Of a stretch of 64,000 bases of DNA, positions 1-10,335 are shown piece by piece. Under the pieces are notes generated by a model that was not told the DNA's origin, searched no databases, and saw only the letters and a program-made list of their open reading frames with translations. The position numbers were made by a program, and so were the translations under genes. This DNA is from Aquarana catesbeiana (lineage: Eukaryota; Chordata; Amphibia; Anura; Ranidae), in the NCBI RefSeq assembly GCF_042186555.1, contig NC_133324.1, positions 71,972,189 through 72,036,188 of the forward strand. The letters run 5' to 3'. Position 1 is the stretch's first letter; each line of letters starts with the position of its first letter.

Positions 1-509
1 AAGGTCAGCCATGTATGTTAATATTTTTGCCATTCAGTTATAGAAATGAATGGATTATTCCATCCCCACTAGATATTCTGGAGACCACCGCTTCCGCAGC
101 TGTCAGAATACCAATTTATGGATTGCAGTTTGATGACCTGGGTGGTTCTGATAGGGCCACCAACAGCTTAAATTGGCTGAAATTCAAGAAGTGTATGGAC
201 AGCAATAGAGTCATTGCTTCAGCTGCAAACTTTTGGGGATAAATTGCACCACTGTGCCTGTAGCTACAGAGATCATTGAAAGTTTATTTTACAGAGCAGA
301 TAGCATGGCCGGATGTCTTCTGTCCAGAATGTTTTGGCATTGAAGACCAGTTAGAGTCCTTACCTACTGGTACTTGGTTCCCACTAAGTTGGCTAAATAT
401 GTACCTAAATGTACACCCAAATATTTCTGTGGATGCACTGAAATTGGCACCCACCTCCATATTTGGTGGTCTTGCCCCGTAGTGAGACAATTTTGGGCAG
501 GCGTATACT
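1..509 (+). pseudogene. L1-type LINE ORF2 C-terminal fragment
   Basis: Remnant of a non-LTR retrotransposon. In the frame starting near 365 the translation runs YWYLVPTKLAKYVP, then a cysteine pair, GTHLHIWWSCP and FW, which is the signature of the cysteine-rich C-terminal end of L1-type ORF2 proteins (known family feature: G-C-x-x-x-G-T-x-x-H-x-x-W-x-C-P...FW). Upstream of about 360 the reading is broken; other short frames (15-242, 276-482) look like decayed parts of the same ORF but I cannot align them. The LINE homology stops near 509, where sequence of a TTAA-type DNA transposon begins, so the open frame continuing to 724 is a chimera. L1 assignment is from motif memory; a Tx1-group element is possible. 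Confidence 0.65.
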
Positions 510-1003
510 GGACCCCTGATGTCTCCATTAAGAGGACCGGTCATGCCTTATTTTCTTCACAAGGAATGTTTACATTTCTTGTGATAGGAATAAGCCCCGG
601 TTCACACAGGGGCGGCACGACGGTGAGGCGACCTGCACACGACTTCCACGGCGACTTGCAAAACGACTTCTGTATAGAAGTCTATGCAAGTCGCCCCCAA
701 AGTAGTACAGGAACCTTTTTCTAAGTCGGAGCGACTTGCGTCGCTCCTATTAGAACGGTTCCATTGTACAGAACGGGAGGTGACTTGTCAGGCGGCTAGG
801 TCGCCTGACAAGTCGCCCCTGTGTGAACCGGCAGTAAAGGTGATCAAAAAATAAATAAAAATAAAGGGACAGTGTAAAAATAATAAAATAAATAAAAACA
901 TTTTAAGCGCCCCGTCCCCCCTTGCTGACGCGCAGAAGCGAATGCATTCGTAGGTTGCTCACGCATATGTAAATGGTGTTCGTACCACATGTGAAGTATT
1001 GCA
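510..1003 (+). mobile_element. Internal fragment of TTAA-type transposon (family A)
   Basis: Matches the interior of the fuller copy at 1111-2301 in order: the GACCCC...AAGAGG stretch (510-535 versus about 1550-1590), GGAATGTTTACATT followed by a purine-rich AATAAAAATAAA tract, CGCAGAAGCGAA, and CGCATATG...ACATGTGA. Both ends are missing. It is interrupted at 597-832 by a separate MITE. No coding capacity. Confidence 0.7.
597..832. mobile_element. Harbinger-like MITE with TAA target duplication
   Basis: Short terminal inverted repeats CCGGTTCACACAGGGGCG (597-614) and CGCCCCTGTGTGAACCGG (about 814-831), with further internal pairing (GCGACTTG-type words in both orientations). The outermost bases are flanked by TAA on both sides (AATAA|GCCCCGG and CCGGCAG|TAAAGG). 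A TAA/TTA 3-bp duplication is characteristic of PIF/Harbinger elements. The sister sequence near 1650 shows the uninterrupted site AGGAATAAAAGTGA. Non-autonomous, no ORF. Confidence 0.75.
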
Positions 1004-1110
1004 GCTAAGTATCATAGTTTGTTTAATAGTTTACCACAAATGGGTTATATATAGTGGGTTTTTTATTTTGCATTAAAATTCAGTAAAGTGTTTTTTTTTT
1101 TTTTTTTCTC

Positions 1111-2301
1111 TTAACCACTTCCCGACCGCCGCACGACTATATACGTCCTAAGTTTGAACGGGGATATCGTTGTTATGGCAGCAGCTAGCTGCCATAACCC
1201 CGGTATCCCCGTTTTTGTGCGGCGGCCGGCTTTCAGATAAAAGTGGTCCCTGCGGTGGATTCGCCGCGAGATCACTTTTATCGGTGGCGGGAGAGGGGCC
1301 CCCCCCCTCCCGCCGCGATCCGGTGCCCTCCGCCGCTTACCGGAGCCGTCGGTAGCGGCGGAGGCGATCGCGTCCTTCTGCCTGGTGTGTCTGGAGACAA
1401 GTGAGGCCAAGATGGCGCTCACTCCTCTCCATGATACTGCTGGGCGGAAGCGACGTCAAAACGTCACTTCCGTCCACGCCTCTTAAAGGCATATTTTTTC
1501 AAATGTCATTTTTTTTTTTTTTTTTTTTTTTTTAGTGTAAATATGAGATCTGAGGTCTTTTTGACCCCAGATCTCATATTTAAGAGGTCCTGCCATGCTT
1601 TTTTCTATTACAAGGGATGTTTACATTCCTTGTAATAGGAATAAAAGTGACACAATTTTTTTTTTTTTTTAAACAGTGTAAAAATAAATAAAATATTTTA
1701 AAATAAATAATAAAAATAAAAAAAAAAATTTTTAAAACCCCCCTGTCCCGACGAGCTCGCGCGCAGAAGCGAACGCATACGCGAGTAGCGCCCGCATATG
1801 AAAACGGTGGTCAAACCACACATGTGAGGTATCACAGCGACCGGTAGAGCGAGAGCAATAATTCTAGCCCTAGACCTCCTCTGTAGCGCAAAATATGCAA
1901 CCTGTAGAATTTTTTAAATGTCGCCTATGGAGATTTTTGAGGGTAAAAGTTTGACGCCATTCCACGAGCGGGCGCAATTTTCAAGCATGACATGTTGGGT
2001 ATCAATTTACTTGGCGTAACATTATATTTCACAATATAAAAAAAATTGGGATAACTTTACTGTTGTTTTATTTTTTTATTCAAAAAAGTGATTTTTTTCC
2101 AAAAAAAGTGCGCTTATAAGACCGCTGCGCAAATACGGTGCAAAAATAAGTATTGCAATGACCGCCATTGTATTCTCTAGGGTGTTAGAAGAAAAACCAT
2201 ATATAATGTTTGGGGGTTCTAAGTAATTTTCTAGCAGAAAAACCTGTTTTAAACATGTAAACACCTAAAATCCAAAACGAGGCTGGTCCTTAAGTGGTTA
2301 A
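1111..2301 (+). mobile_element. TTAA-type non-autonomous DNA transposon, family A
   Basis: Begins TTAACCACTTCCCGACC and ends CCTTAAGTGGTTAA, so a core with CCACTT...AAGTGG inverted ends sits between two TTAA tetranucleotides. TTAA target duplication is known for piggyBac and Kolobok elements; I favour piggyBac-like but cannot decide. The interior is GC-rich at the left (hairpin-forming TGGCAGCAGCTAGCTGCCA near 1177-1195) and AT-rich with poly(T) and poly(A) tracts at the right. No ORF of family length. A short tail of the same family (2303-2400) follows immediately. Confidence 0.75.
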
Positions 2302-2400
2302 AAAACACATTTGAAAAAACGCTGCGCAAATGCCATGTGGCATATAAATATTGCAACGACCACCATCTTATTCTCTAGGGCTTCTGCTAAAAAATATATA
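2302..2400 (+). mobile_element. Second 3'-part fragment of family A element
   Basis: The stretch GCTGCGCAAAT...ATTGCAACGACC...TTATTCTCTAGGG...CTGCTAAAA repeats the order of words at about 2120-2240 in the element just upstream, so part of the right half is repeated in the same orientation. It lacks a terminal AAGTGGTTAA. Confidence 0.6.
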
Positions 2401-3272
2401 TTTGAAAAAAGATGATTAAAAAGAAAATTAAAACTGACATTTTAAAATACCTAAAATAATCTACATTTACTTTAATGTTTGTTGTAACAACCTTTTCATT
2501 TTGTTGGTGGAATAGAAATGCATACGTGCAGTTGCACCTACCCCTACTCTTCATAAGGGTATAGCAATCTTGAAGTACCTTGAAACAGATTTCTTTCACT
2601 GCTTTAAACTGAGTGGATTTGGCCAAAGTAACAGGTATTATGCACATTTTTGCATGCTGTCCCTTTTGGTTTTGTAACTGGAAATGCTCTTTTTGGAAGT
2701 CAAGCACTCCTCAAAAATTTGCATGCATATATTATGGTAAGCCATACCAATTTTAACTATCTTATTTGGTAACCAGCCCATAGTAACCATGCAGCTTCTA
2801 CTGCTCTCTTTGGTCATTTATAATGGGATAGAGAGGTGATTGTCTGCTTTCAGTAACTGCTTCCTTCCAATCCATAGTGCGGTCCTAAACATTTAAATTT
2901 ATTGCACCATAGTGTTTCACTCAAAGTGATATTACTATTCGAAATATTGAGTTGCACTTGAACCGACGTCTCTACTAAATACACATCTCAACGTCACTAA
3001 TTATAGTTTGCCTTGAAAAAACACAGGCTGTTTACAACCAGATGCCAGTAATTAACATTATACGGTTAAGCAAGTGCTTGAAGGTCAATTACAATTGTTA
3101 AATTTGTTTTCCCAAGAAAGCCATATTGCTTAGTACATGTTCAGCTAAATAGCATAGAATTAGCGATTTAGTCAAATTTACAATTCAGGTCTTTTTTTTT
3201 TTCTAAGTTATTTTAGCTTTTCCTGTTGGTATTTTTTTCACTTCCTGTCCCTATGCCTAAATAAGAAGTGAA
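2401..3272. other. Unassigned AT-rich stretch
   Basis: No convincing ORF, RNA gene or terminal repeat. The part at 2760-2900 (GTAACCAGCCCATAGTAACC and following) resembles moderately repeated frog DNA I have seen before, but I cannot name it. Confidence 0.4.
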
Positions 3273-3281
3273 GGTAATCTA

Positions 3282-3955
3282 CCGTATATACTCGAGTATA
3301 AGCCGACCTGAATATAAGCCGAGGCACCTAATTTTACCACAAAACTGGGAAAAGTTATTGACTCGAGTATAAGCCTAGGGTGAGAAATGTGCAGCTACTG
3401 TAAGTGAAAAAGAGGGTCAACAATGCCCATTTGCAGCCTCATGGTGCTCATTTGCAGCCATAAGTCCCCTGAACTTCAAACTCAGTAGTTAAGGGTTCCT
3501 AGGTGCCCCCTAGCTGCAGCCAAAATTTGGGGTCTCTGGACCCAAAGGGTCCAGAAATGACATTGCTGCAGATAGACACAGTTGACCGAATTTGGGGCCC
3601 CATATCTTTTGTCCACTTGGGGTTCCTAGCACCAAGTGGCCCTGAGATATGGGGCCCCAAAGTTGGTACGGAAAATGTCAAGCACTTCTGCAGCACTTCT
3701 GCAGCAGAGAATGACATTTTCCAAGCCGAATTTGGGGCCCCGTATCTTGGGGCCACTTGGTGCTAGGAACCCTTTGAGTCCAGAGACCCCAAAATTTGGG
3801 TTCCTAGCACCAAGTGGCCTTGAGATACGGGGCCCCAAACTCGTTTCGGAAAATGTATTTCTCTGCTGCAGCTTGACTCAAGTATAAGCCGAGGGGGGCG
3901 TTTTCAACACAAAAAAAAGTGCTGAAAAACTCGGCTTATACTCGAGTATATACGG
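3282..3955. mobile_element. Foldback MITE with 25-bp perfect inverted ends
   Basis: The ends are perfect 25-bp inverted repeats starting CCGTATATACTCGAGTATAA (3282) and ending with the complement (3955). The word GGTAATCTA lies at 3273-3281 and again at 3954-3962, giving a 7-9 bp target duplication depending on where the last element base is placed; 8 bp would suit hAT but this is not decided. The interior (3500-3860) holds alternating inverted copies of a module with GGGGCCCC and CACTTGG...CTAGGAACC, so it can fold into several hairpins. The small ORFs here are artefacts of these repeats. Confidence 0.8.
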
Positions 3956-3967
3956 TAATCTATGTTT

Positions 3968-4169
3968 AGCACTTCCGCCTGGCAACAAAAGTGTCATTGG
4001 TTTGAATCTCAACCATGGCAATATCTGCATGGAGTTTGCATGTTCTCCCTGTGCCTGCTTGGTCCAGTTTCCTCTGGGTAGCCTGGCTTCCTCCAACACT
4101 CCAAAGACATGTTGGTAGGTTCTTTGTCTCTGGTCTGAATTGTCCCTAGTATACGTATGCATGCATGTA
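3968..4169 (+). mobile_element. 5' half of tRNA-derived SINE, split by Tc1 insertion
   Basis: The head contains a degenerate RNA polymerase III B box (TTGGTTTGAATCTCAACC at 3998-4015). It is followed by the vertebrate SINE-type central words CTGCATGGAGTTTGCATGTT, CTCCCTGTGCCTG, and CACTCCAAAGACATGTTGGT. Families of this type (V-SINE-like) are known from fish and amphibians. The continuation, ending in the LINE-like tail, resumes at 9506 after the Tc1 element. Not a functional tRNA. Confidence 0.7.
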
Positions 4170-4297
4170 TAGTTGTGGCCAAAAGTTTTGAGAATGACAC
4201 AAATAATTATTTTCACAAAGTCTGCTGCTTCAGTGTTTTTAGATCTTTTTGTCAGATGTTACTATGGTGTACTGGAGTATAATTACAAGCATTTTAT

Positions 4298-7200
4298 GGA
4301 CTCATGTATACTGCTGCTGGTAAACAGACGTTCAGAGGCAGTTGGATGCTTTTTTCAGCTGCCCCTGAACTCATCCAATGTTATCTTATGTGACCATGTA
4401 CACAGTTTTGGTTACGGTCGTTTTTAGGCAGTTGCGTTTAACAGCCTTACTTTAAAGGCAAAAAAATGAGTTCAGACCCCGAAGATTTCCACGTTTCAGA
4501 TGCTAGACTAGGCTAATTGCGGTACCGGCATTTAGCCGCGTTTTCGTTTATAAGCGCTTTTAAAGGTTCCCTATTTTTTTTACATTAAAAATCTAAAAAA
4601 TGATAGCAAATGATGAATAACCATTAAAAAATGTTTTAAAAAATTGTAATTGCTTGCAATGATTAATAAACCAGTTATATACCCTAATGAGCCCATGATC
4701 CAATCCAATACACCACTAGCATTGCTGTTATCCAAAGTGTAATTGGAATTTGACCCATATGTTAGATTTGAACAAGCAACTAGTGGCAGGTGACGTGGGA
4801 AGTGGACAATCCGCAACGTGTGGCAGGTGACGTGGAAAATGACAATCTGCAACTTGTGGCAGGTGACGTGACAAGTGGACAATCCACAACTTGTGGCTGG
4901 TGACATTGCAAATGACAATCCGCAACTTGTAGTAGGTGAAGTGGCAAGTGGACAATCTGCAACTTGTGGCAAATAACATTCTGCATCTTGTGACAGGTGA
5001 CGTGACAAGTGACAATCCACAAAATGTGGCAGGTGACGTGGCAAGTGGACAATCCGCAACTTGTGACAGGTGACGTGGCAAGTGGACAGTCCGCAACTTG
5101 TGGCAGGTGACGTGGCAAGTGGACAATCTGCAACTTGTGGCAGGTGACGTGGCAAATGACAATCCGCAACGTGTGGCAAATGACAATCTGCAACTTGTGG
5201 CAGGTGACGTGGCAAGTGACAATCTGCAACGTGTGGCAAGTGACAATCTGCAACGTGTGGCAAGTGACAATCTGCAATGTGTGACAATCTGCAACGTGTG
5301 GCAATCTGCAACGTGTGGCAATCTGCAACGTGTGGCAATCTACAACGTGTGGCAATCTGCAACGTGTGGCAATCTGCAACGTGTGGCAAGTGACAATCTG
5401 CAACGTGTGGCAAGTGACAATCTGCAACGTGTGGCAAGTGACAATCTGCAACGTGTGGCAAGTGACAATCTGCAACGTGTGGCAAGTGACAATCTGCAAC
5501 GTGTGGCAAGTGACAATCTGCAATGTGTGGCAAGTGACAGTCTGCAACGTGTGGCAAGTGACAGTCTGCAACGTGTGGCAAGTGACAGTCTGCAACGTGT
5601 GGCAAGTGACAATCCGCAACGTGTAGCAAATGACGTGACAAGTGGACAATCCGCAACTTGTGGCTGTGACATTGCAAGTGACAATCCGCAACTTGTGGCA
5701 GGTGACGTGGCAAGTGGACAATCTGCAACTTGTGGCAGGTGACGTGGCAAATGACAATCTGCAACTTGTGGCAGGTGACGTGGCAAATGACAATCTGCAA
5801 CTTGTGGCAGGTGACGTGGCAAATGACAATCCGCAACTTGTGACAGGTGACGTGGCAAATGACAATCCGCAACTTGTGACAGGTGACGTGACAAATGACA
5901 ATCCGCAACGTGTGGCAGGTGACGTGGCAAATGACAATCCGCAACGTGTGGCAGGTGACGTGGCAAATGACAATCCGCAACGTGTGGCAGGTGACGTGGC
6001 AAATGACAATCCGCAACGTGTGGCAGGTGACGTGGCAAATTACAATCCGCAACTTGTGGCAGGTGATGTGGCAAATTACAATCCGCAACTTGTGGCAGGT
6101 GATGTGGCAAATTACAATCCGTAACTTGTGGCAGGTGATGTGGCAAATGACAATCCGCAACTTGTGGCAGGTGACGTGGCAAATTACAATCCGCAACTTG
6201 TGGCAGGTGACGTGGCAAGTGGACAATCCGCAACTTGTAGCAAGTGACAATCTGCAACGTGTGGCAAGTGACATTCCGCAACTTGTGGCAAGTGACAATC
6301 CGCAACGTGTGGCAAGTGACAATCCGCAACGTGTAGCAAATGACGTGACAAGTGGACAATCCGCAACTTGTGGCTGGTGACATTGCAAGTGACAATCCGC
6401 AACTTGTGGCTGGTGACATTGCAAGTGACAATCCGCAACTTGTGGCAGGTGACGTGGCAAGTGGACAATCTGCAACTTGTGGCAGGTGACGTGGCAAGGC
6501 AAGTGGACAATCCGCAACTTGTGACAGGTGACGTGGCAAATGACAATCCGCAACTTGTGACAGGTGACGTGGCAAATGACAATCCGCAACGTGTGGCAGG
6601 TGACGTGGCAAATGACAATCCGCAACGTGTGGCAGGTGACGTGGCAAATGACAATCCGCAACGTGTGGCAGGTGACGTGGCAAATGACAATCCGCAACGT
6701 GTGGCAGGTGACGTGGCAAATGACAATCCGCAACGTGTGGCAGGTGACGTGGCAAATGACAATCCGCAACTTGTGGCAGGTGACGTGGCAAATGACAATC
6801 CGCAACTTGTGGCAGGTGACGTGGCAAGTGGACAATCCGCAACTTGTGGCAAGTGACAATCCGCAACGTGTGGCAAGTGACATTCCGCAACGTGTGGCAA
6901 GTGACAATCCGCAATGTGTGGCAAGTGACAATCTGCAATGTGTGGCAAGTGACAATCTGCAATGTGTGGCAAGTGACAATCTGCAACGTGTGGCAAGTGA
7001 CAATCTGCAACGTGTGGCAAGTGACAATCTGCAACGTGTGGCAAGTGACAATCTGCAACGTGTGGCAAGTGACAATCTGCAACGTGTGGCAAGTGACAAT
7101 CTGCAACGTGTGGCAAGTGACAATCTGCAACGTGTGGCAAGTGACAATCTGCAACGTGTGGCAAGTGACAATCTGCAACGTGTGGCAAATGACGTGACAA

Positions 7201-8444
7201 GTGGACAATCTGCAACTTGTGGCAGGTGACGTGGCAAATGACAATCCGCAACTTGTGACAGGTGACGTGGCAAATGACAATCCGCAACTTGTGACAGGTG
7301 ACGTGGCAAATGACAATCCGCAACTTGTGGCAGGTGACGTGGCAAATGACAATCCGCAACTTGTGGCAGGTGACGTGGCAAATGACAATCCGCAACTTGT
7401 GGCAGGTGACGTGGCAAGTGGACAATCCGCAACTTGTGGCAAGTGACAATCTGCAACGTGTGGCAAGTGACATTCCGCAACGTGTGGCAAGTGACAATCC
7501 GCAACGTGTGGCAAGTGACAATCTGCAATGTGTGGCAAGTGACAATCTGCAATGTGTGGCAAGTGACAATCTGCAACGTGTGGCAAGTGACAATCTGCAA
7601 CGTGTGGCAAGTGACAATCTGCAACGTGTGGCAAGTGACAATCTGCAACGTGTGGCAAGTGACAATCTGCAACGTGTGGCAAGTGACAATCTGCAACGTG
7701 TGGCAAGTGACAATCTGCAACGTGTGGCAAGTGACAATCTGCAACGTGTGGCAAGTGACAATCTGCAACGTGTGGCAAGTGACAATCTGCAACGTGTGGC
7801 AAATGACGTGACAAGTGGACAATCTGCAACTTGTGGCAGGTGACGTGGCAAATGACAATCCGCAACTTGTGACAGGTGACGTGGCAAATGACAATCCGCA
7901 ACTTGTGACAGGTGACGTGGCAAATGACAATCCGCAACTTGTGACAGGTGACGTGGCAAATGACAATCCGCAACTTGTGGCAGGTGACGTGGCAAATGAC
8001 AATCCGCAACTTGTGGCAGGTGACGTGGCAAGTGGACAATCCACAACTTGTGGCAAGTGACAATCTGCAACGTGTGGCAAGTGACAATCCGCAACGTGTG
8101 GCAAGTGACAATCCGCAACGTGTGGCAAGTGACATTCCGCAACGTGTGGCAAGTGACAATCCGCAACGTGTGGCAAGTGACAATCCGTAACTTGTGGCAA
8201 GTGACACGCTAAATACAAGTACACTGCTGCTCTCTCAGCTGCTGCTACTCACTCTGGTCTCACAAAATGGCTGAAATAGTTAAACAATACTGTTTTTTGA
8301 GCTTGGGGAGGGTCTTGCGATGTTATTTCAACTAAACGCTTCTAGACGCAAACGCGGCTAAATGGGCGTTTTAAACGCCTGTTTCAAGGTGTAAAAAAAA
8401 ATCGTTCAGAGGACTTTGCCTCAGCGTCCCGTGTACATGGAGCC
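4298..8444. mobile_element. MITE of the CTCCATG-CACAC type hosting the minisatellite
   Basis: This piece is absent from the Tc1 consensus as I remember it. Its ends are GGACTCATGTATACTG (4298) and GTGTACATGGAGCC (to 8444), imperfect inverted repeats of the same kind as the MITEs at 15760, 51563 and 55559. Both arms share inner words such as TTTAGCCGCGTTT (about 4534) and the complementary form (about 8350), and GTTCAGAGG near both ends. The centre has been replaced or expanded by a tandem array. The target duplication is not clear (TTA-like on the left, TAT on the right). Confidence 0.6.
4777..8206. repeat. Minisatellite of 24- and 36-bp units, 3.4 kb
   Basis: Tandem array with two unit types. 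The 24-mer contains CGTGTGGCAAGTGACAATCT plus GCAA. The 36-mer is the same unit with an extra 12 bp, GGTGACGTGGCA. Variants differ by C/T in AATCTGC/AATCCGC, by CTTGTGG versus CGTGTGG, and by an extra G in AAGTGGACAAT. Blocks of 24-mers alternate with blocks of 36-mers, and the junction word GACGTGACAAGTGGAC recurs at about 5632, 6342, 7191 and 7805, so there is a higher-order repeat of roughly 610-850 bp. I estimate on the order of 110 units. Because 24 and 36 are multiples of three and the unit lacks stops, all three minus-strand frames stay open for 2-3.6 kb. These frames have no codon-level signature of a protein and I do not call a gene. Confidence 0.95.
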
Positions 8445-8528
8445 TATAAATGTCAGACTTTTATTGACAATTACATTAGGTTTATGCAAAAAGTGAATAT
8501 TTGCAGTGTTGACCCTTCTTTTTCAAGA

Positions 8529-9290
8529 CGTCTGCAATTCACCCTGGCACGCTGTCAATCAACTTCTGGGCCACATCCTGAATGATGGTAGCCCATTCTT
8601 GCATAATGAATGCTTGGAGTTTGTCATAATTTGTGGGGTTTTTGTCTGGGGAGTTTCCTGGCCATGGACTTAAAATTTTGATGTTTTGTTCCCCAAGCCA
8701 CTTAGTTATCACTTTTGCCTTACAGCAAGCTGCTCCATCATGCTGGAAAAGGCATTGTTCATCACCAACCTGTTCTTGTATGGTTGGGAGAAGTTGCTCT
8801 CGGAGGATGTTTTTGTACCATTCTTTATTCATGGCTGTGTTCTTGGGCAGAATTGTGAGTGAGCCCACTCCCTTGGTTGAGAAGGAACCTCACACATGAT
8901 GGTCTCAGGATGCTTTACTGTTGGCATGACACAGGACTGATGGTAGCGTTCACCTTTGCTTCTCTGGACAAGGTTTTTTCTGGATGCCCCAAACAATCGG
9001 AAAGGGGATTCATCAGGGAAGGTGCCTTTATCCCAGTCCTCGGCAGTCCAATCCCTGTACCTTTTGCAGAATATCAGTCTGTCCCTGATTTTTTTCCTGG
9101 AGAGAAGTTCCTTCTTTGTTGTCCTTGACACCAGACCATCCTCCAAAAGTCTTCTCCTCACTGTGCATGTAGATGTACTCACACCTGTCTGCTGCCATTC
9201 CTGAGCAAGCTCTGCACTGGTGGTGCCCCGACCCCACAGCTGAATCAACTATAGGAGACGGTCCTGGCACTTGCTGGACTTTCTTGGGTG
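8529..9290 (-). pseudogene. Tc1-like transposase, broken
   Basis: Relic of a DDE transposase that would cut and paste its element by binding the inverted repeats. Reading the minus strand from 9290 the fragments include TSAELAQEWQQTGVS, the RRRLLEDGLVSR segment, and the first catalytic region FPDESPFRLFG with its Asp. A frameshift near 8870 moves the reading to the second frame (8539-8868), which carries FQHDGAACCKAKVITKWLG with the second Asp and then PWPGNSPDKNP. The next residues jump to TNYDKLQAF, so the segment that should carry the catalytic Glu (I-E-N-L-W in this family) has been deleted. The DNA-binding N-terminus is also missing: sequence passes from the GFRAPKKVQ-type linker (about 9275) almost directly to the 5' untranslated part. 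Not functional. Confidence 0.85.
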
Positions 9291-9505
9291 CCCTGAAGCC
9301 TTCTTCACAAATGCAGTGAAAATGTTTTTTTATGGGATTAAATTCATTTTCATGGCAAAGAGGGACTTTGCAATTAATTGCAATTCATCTAATCACTCTT
9401 CATAACATTCTGGAGTTATGCAAATTGCCATCAGAACAATTGAGGCAGCAGACTTAGTAAAAATTTATATTTGTGTTATTCTCAAAACTTTTGGCCACGG
9501 CTGTA

Positions 9506-9630
9506 AGTTAGGGACCTTAGATTGTACGTTCCTTGAGGGCGGGAACTGATGTGAATGTACAATACATATGTGAAGCACTGCGTATATTGACAGCCCTATA
9601 TAAGTACCTGAAATATATAAAATAATCTAC
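9506..9630 (+). mobile_element. 3' half of the SINE split by Tc1
   Basis: Continues the SINE of 3968-4169: AGTTAGGGACCTTAGATTGT, then TTGAGGGCGGGAACTGATGT, GAAGCACTGCGTATATTGA and a terminal CTATATAAGTACCTGAAAT. This tail recurs in complement at 14094 and, more decayed, at 46925. Such shared 3' tails are how a SINE borrows a LINE reverse transcriptase. Confidence 0.7.
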
Positions 9631-10335
9631 TTAGTGGGGACACAAAGTGGTTGTTGCTGTCTGTGCCTCTGATAAAGTCGTTCTGCTTGCTTTTCTCCTA
9701 CAACACACAAGTTTCAATCCATTCCCACTCATTTCAATGCAGATGAATGTCTTGGCTGGAATTCTAGCCTCAGTGAAGTGCAACTGAACAGTCCGTGTGT
9801 GTAAAATTGTTCTTATCTCTTATCCCCAGCCCTATTTTTAAAGCAGACCTTCGGGTAATTTTCCATGTCTGCATGGAAAAATTTGTTACAGTCCTCTGCA
9901 AGTAAAACTGGCCTTACAGGGATCGAAAATCCATGTATGGAGGTTCCCGTTCATGAGATGTTGATGTATTGATAGACTTTTCATGAATGGGCTTGTTGAA
10001 CAATCTCTGCTTGATCAGTGCATGCAGCCAATGAGACATAGCACTGATCAGGAGAGCTGCCAAAATACAAAGACACAATGGGGAGGAATTCACCGTCCAC
10101 CTCGAATATGTGGATGGGGAAATTGGCTGTTTTATTTATTTATTTTTTTTTTATTTAGTCAGCTGGCTGAATGAAAAAAAAAATCAGAGTAATGTTTGGC
10201 CAGCTAAAGGGGCATAAAGCCCATCTCTGGGCAACTTTAGGTAGCTAAGCAGCCTATCACCAGAGCCACCAGCTCCTCGGTCTTATCTGCTCAGTGATCA
10301 GACTGCAGCACTCTAATTTTGTAACAAGTCACAAA
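9631..10335. other. Unassigned stretch
   Basis: No gene, RNA or recognised repeat apart from a short T-rich run at 10136-10158. The small frames do not look coding. Confidence 0.4.

Larger units (their letters stand above)
4170..9503 (-). mobile_element. Tc1-like transposon interrupted by a 4.1-kb insert
   Basis: Left end GTTGTGGCCAAAAGTTTTGA (4172) and right end, as complement, CAGCCGTGGCCAAAAGTTTT (9503) are the long inverted repeats of a Tc1/mariner element. TA lies on both sides (4168-4169 and 9504-9505), the invariant Tc1 target. The transposase is on the minus strand (8529-9290) and is broken. Without the inserted MITE and minisatellite (4298-8444) the element is about 1.19 kb, shorter than the usual ~1.6 kb. 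The deficit is largely explained by loss of the N-terminal region between about 9300 and 9320 and a gap before the last catalytic residue. Confidence 0.85.

Noticed and set aside
374..724. 116-codon plus-strand frame as one gene
   Set aside because: The first part is a LINE ORF2 tail, and from about 510 it reads into an unrelated DNA transposon and then a MITE.
3998..4015. Functional tRNA gene
   Set aside because: Only a degenerate B box is present and the sequence continues into a SINE body; no cloverleaf is possible.
4777..8206. CRISPR array
   Set aside because: There are no unique spacers between conserved repeats; the units are contiguous and differ only by point changes and a 12-bp insertion. 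The setting is a vertebrate genome.
4580..8224. 1214-codon open frame and its companions as a repetitive protein gene
   Set aside because: All three frames of the strand are open because of the unit length, the array lies inside a MITE in a Tc1, and frames switch between unrelated peptide repeats.
8859..9204. Plus-strand frames opposite the Tc1 transposase
   Set aside because: Shadows of the minus-strand transposase relic.
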